64,000 nucleotides of DNA from Nocardia elegans NBRC 108235 (GTDB lineage: Bacteria > Actinomycetota > Actinomycetes > Mycobacteriales > Mycobacteriaceae), in NCBI RefSeq assembly GCF_001612845.1, contig NZ_BDBF01000026.1:1-64000 (forward strand), read 5' to 3'. The translations under genes were made by a program, and so were the position numbers. The notes under the pieces were generated by a model. It ran no database searches. It saw nothing but the letters and a program-made list of their open reading frames with translations, and was not told the DNA's origin. Below, one piece after another: positions 62,178 through 64,000 of the stretch (positions within the stretch are counted from its first letter, which is position 1; each line of letters begins with the position of its first letter).

Positions 62178-63797
62178 CTACCGCTCGAGTTCGGCGGTGA
62201 CGAGGGCTTGCACGGCCTTCTTGTCGACCTTGCCCAGCCCCGTCAACGGCAGCGCTTCGACCACGATGACGTGTTTCGGAGCTTGTACGGAACCCTTGCG
62301 GCGCTTGACATCCTGCTGGATATCGTCGATCGCCGCGGCCACCGCCTCGGAATCGGCGGCGGTGGCGGGGTCGAAGACGACCGCGGCCGTCACGGCCTCG
62401 CCCCAGCGGGGATCGGCGACGCCGACGACGGCAACGCCTTGAACGCGGGCGTCGGCGGCGATGACGTCCTCCACCTCTCGGGGAAAGACGTTGAAGCCGC
62501 CGGTGACGATCATGTCCTTGCTGCGCCCGACGATATGCCAGAAGCCGTCGCGATCCTCGCGAGCCAGATCCCCGGTGTGCAGCCAGCCGTCGCGGAAGGT
62601 TTCCGCGGTGACATCCGGGAGATTCAGGTACCCGCCGGCCAACAGTGGCCCGGAGACACAGATCTCGCCGACCTCGCCCGGGGCCACGCGCTGTCCGTCC
62701 GTGCCGATCAGCCCGGTGCGCAGTGCCGCCGACGGGCGGCCGCAGGAGGTGAGCCGAGCCTCGTCGTGCTCGTCCTTGGCCAGATAGCTGATCACCATCG
62801 GCGCTTCGGACTGGCCGTAGTACTGGGCGAAGATGGGGCCGAACCGCGCGATGGCCTGCGTCAGGCGTTTCGGATCGATCGATGAGGCGCCGTAGTAGAT
62901 CGTTTCCAGCGAGGACAGATCGCGCGAGTCGATATCGGGATGATCGAGCAGTGCGTACAGCATCGACGGCACCAGCATGGTCGCCGAGATGCGGTGTTCC
63001 TCGATGGCGCGCAGCACCTCGCCCGCGTCGAATCGCGGAAGAACCACGCATTGCCCGCCCTGCAGTACCACCGGCAGGAAGAACGCGGCGCCCGCGTGCG
63101 ACAGCGGCGTGCAGATCAGGAATCGCGGGCGCTGCGGCCATTCCCATTCCGACAGCTGGATCTGGGTCATGGTCGCCATGGTCCCGGCGGTGCCGATGAC
63201 GCCCTTGGGCTTGCCGGTGGTGCCGCCGGTGTAGCTGATCGAGACGACGAAATCCGGTGGGATGTCGACCGCTTCGATCGGTTCCGGAGTGTATTGCGCT
63301 GCGGCGGAGATCAAGTCGACGCCGATGTCGGCCAGTTCCTCCGGTACCGGGCCGAGGACGAGGATGCGCTTCAGTTCGGGCACTCGGTCGGCCAGTTCGC
63401 GGGCGCGCCGGACGAACGCCGGCTGCGGATCGATGACGAGATTCGTGATCCCGGCATCGGTCAGCACGTGCACGTGGTCGTCGAGCCCACCCATCGGATG
63501 CAGTGCGGTGCGCCGATGTCCGGCGATCTGGCCGGCGCCCAGGATGAACAGCACCTCGGGACGGTTGAGGGCGAGCAGCGCGCTCGGGGTGCCGAGCCCG
63601 ACCTCGTGGGCGGCGAACGCGGCGATGTACCGGCTGATGGCGTCGATGACGTCGGCGCCGGTGAGGACGGTGTCGCCGAGTGTCATGACCGGGTCGCGCC
63701 GATGACGCCGCAGTCCCGCGAGCAGGGCGTGCCCGTTGTGGGTCGGCAGCCGCAGCAGGGTCGCGGGATCGATTGTGCTGGTGTGTGTTTCGGGCAT
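62178..63797 (-). CDS. Acyl-CoA synthetase / AMP-dependent ligase (FadD-like)
   Basis: A 539-residue ANL-superfamily enzyme. The P loop YTGGTTGKPKGV is near residue 193, the A5 motif YYGQSEAPM near 325, A7 GWLHTGDLAREDRDGFWHIVG near 410 and the catalytic Lys in PLTGLGKVDKKAV near 525. Residues 1-180 form the N-terminal subdomain. It activates a carboxylic acid with ATP, forming acyl-AMP and then acyl-CoA. The sequence resembles mycobacterial FadD8-like proteins. The next gene upstream on the same strand is the partial SDR, 30 bp away, so they are probably cotranscribed. Acid specificity unknown. Confidence 0.9.
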   Translation of the reverse strand: MPETHTSTIDPATLLRLPTHNGHALLAGLRRHRRDPVMTLGDTVLTGADVIDAISRYIAAFAAHEVGLGTPSALLALNRPEVLFILGAGQIAGHRRTALHPMGGLDDHVHVLTDAGITNLVIDPQPAFVRRARELADRVPELKRILVLGPVPEELADIGVDLISAAAQYTPEPIEAVDIPPDFVVSISYTGGTTGKPKGVIGTAGTMATMTQIQLSEWEWPQRPRFLICTPLSHAGAAFFLPVVLQGGQCVVLPRFDAGEVLRAIEEHRISATMLVPSMLYALLDHPDIDSRDLSSLETIYYGASSIDPKRLTQAIARFGPIFAQYYGQSEAPMVISYLAKDEHDEARLTSCGRPSAALRTGLIGTDGQRVAPGEVGEICVSGPLLAGGYLNLPDVTAETFRDGWLHTGDLAREDRDGFWHIVGRSKDMIVTGGFNVFPREVEDVIAADARVQGVAVVGVADPRWGEAVTAAVVFDPATAADSEAVAAAIDDIQQDVKRRKGSVQAPKHVIVVEALPLTGLGKVDKKAVQALVTAELER

Positions 63798-63827
63798 CTG
63801 TGCTCCTGGTGGTGATGTCGTCCGGGG

Positions 63828-64000
63828 TCAGGAGGTCTTGTGCGGCACCGCGGTCACCAGACCGCCGTCCACGACGAACTCCGAGCCCGTCGCGTACGAG
63901 GATTCGTCACTCGCGAGGAACAGCACGAAGGTCGCCACCTCCTCGGGCTGTGCCGGGCGGCCCAGCGGAATCGTCACCAGATCGTCGGGGATGGCGGCGG
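63828..64000 (-). CDS. SDR family oxidoreductase (N-terminal part beyond the window)
   Basis: Only the last 56 codons are in the window. They read PLGRPAQPEEVATFVLFLAS, DESSYATGSEFVVDGGLVTA and end PHKTS, the C-terminal block of classical SDRs such as FabG and 3-alpha/20-beta-hydroxysteroid dehydrogenase. The gene is read leftward into the acyl-CoA synthetase gene, 30 bp apart. The catalytic part lies beyond the right edge. Confidence 0.85.
   Translation of the reverse strand, partial: AAIPDDLVTIPLGRPAQPEEVATFVLFLASDESSYATGSEFVVDGGLVTAVPHKTS

Overview
The window is high-GC actinobacterial chromosome, most likely from Nocardia or a close relative in the mycolic-acid-containing Mycobacteriales. 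The strongest sign is a block that follows the gene order I recall for M. tuberculosis Rv1473 to Rv1486c: an ABC-F ATPase, a small helix-turn-helix protein, a TetR regulator, aconitase, an Rv1476-like membrane protein, a RipA-like peptidoglycan hydrolase, MoxR1, a DUF58 protein, a von Willebrand A protein, fabG1 (mabA), inhA, hemH and an Rv1486c-like gene. It runs from about 31.6 to 57.4 kb and is interrupted by insertions. I see no tRNA, rRNA, insertion sequence, prophage or CRISPR array.

Left arm, 1-31.6 kb, is mostly accessory metabolism. It starts with a lycopene cyclase cut by the edge and a proline-rich membrane protein. Then come an SDR, a tandem DUF1003 membrane protein, an alpha/beta hydrolase and a frameshifted SARP/BTAD regulator. 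An operon at 7.4-11.1 kb encodes a small protein, an SDR, a ferritin-like diiron protein and a Baeyer-Villiger-type flavin monooxygenase, with a MerR gene behind it. From 12 to 23.4 kb lies an oxidative, sterol- or terpenoid-like set: three TetR regulators, a secreted cholesterol-oxidase-like GMC enzyme, two P450s, an SDR with a large internal deletion, an MFS pump, an F420-dependent LLM enzyme and another SDR. A pyruvate-oxidase-like ThDP enzyme, an SDR, a 972-residue FAD/Fe-S dehydrogenase, an enolase-superfamily enzyme and a decayed ornithine/lysine/arginine decarboxylase remnant close the arm.

Centre, 31.6-57.4 kb, is the conserved cell-envelope and core-metabolism block. Three interruptions stand out. 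Between the small HTH gene and the TetR gene lie a cupin/MarR pair, a candidate graspetide (omega-ester RiPP) unit, a thioesterase and a prolyl oligopeptidase lipoprotein. The graspetide unit is a 157-codon precursor candidate with a Ser/Thr/Asp-rich tail, placed 11 bp ahead of an MvdC/MvdD-like ATP-grasp ligase. Between ripA and moxR1, where M. tuberculosis has ripB, there is a complete MraY-type transferase. Between hemH and the Rv1486c-like gene sit a glutamate-synthase-like flavoprotein, a secreted serine protease with an altered triad, a PPOX-fold protein and a GNAT-like protein.

Right arm, 57.4-64 kb, holds a formylglycine-type sulfatase, an AlaA-like aminotransferase divergent from an HxlR regulator with two matched palindromes between them, an acyl-CoA synthetase and the end of another SDR.

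The most interesting signals are the graspetide-like pair, the MraY paralogue in the ripA-moxR interval, the P450 lacking ExxR, several clean palindromic operators beside their probable regulators, and three visibly damaged genes. All calls come from reading the sequence; no database search was run.
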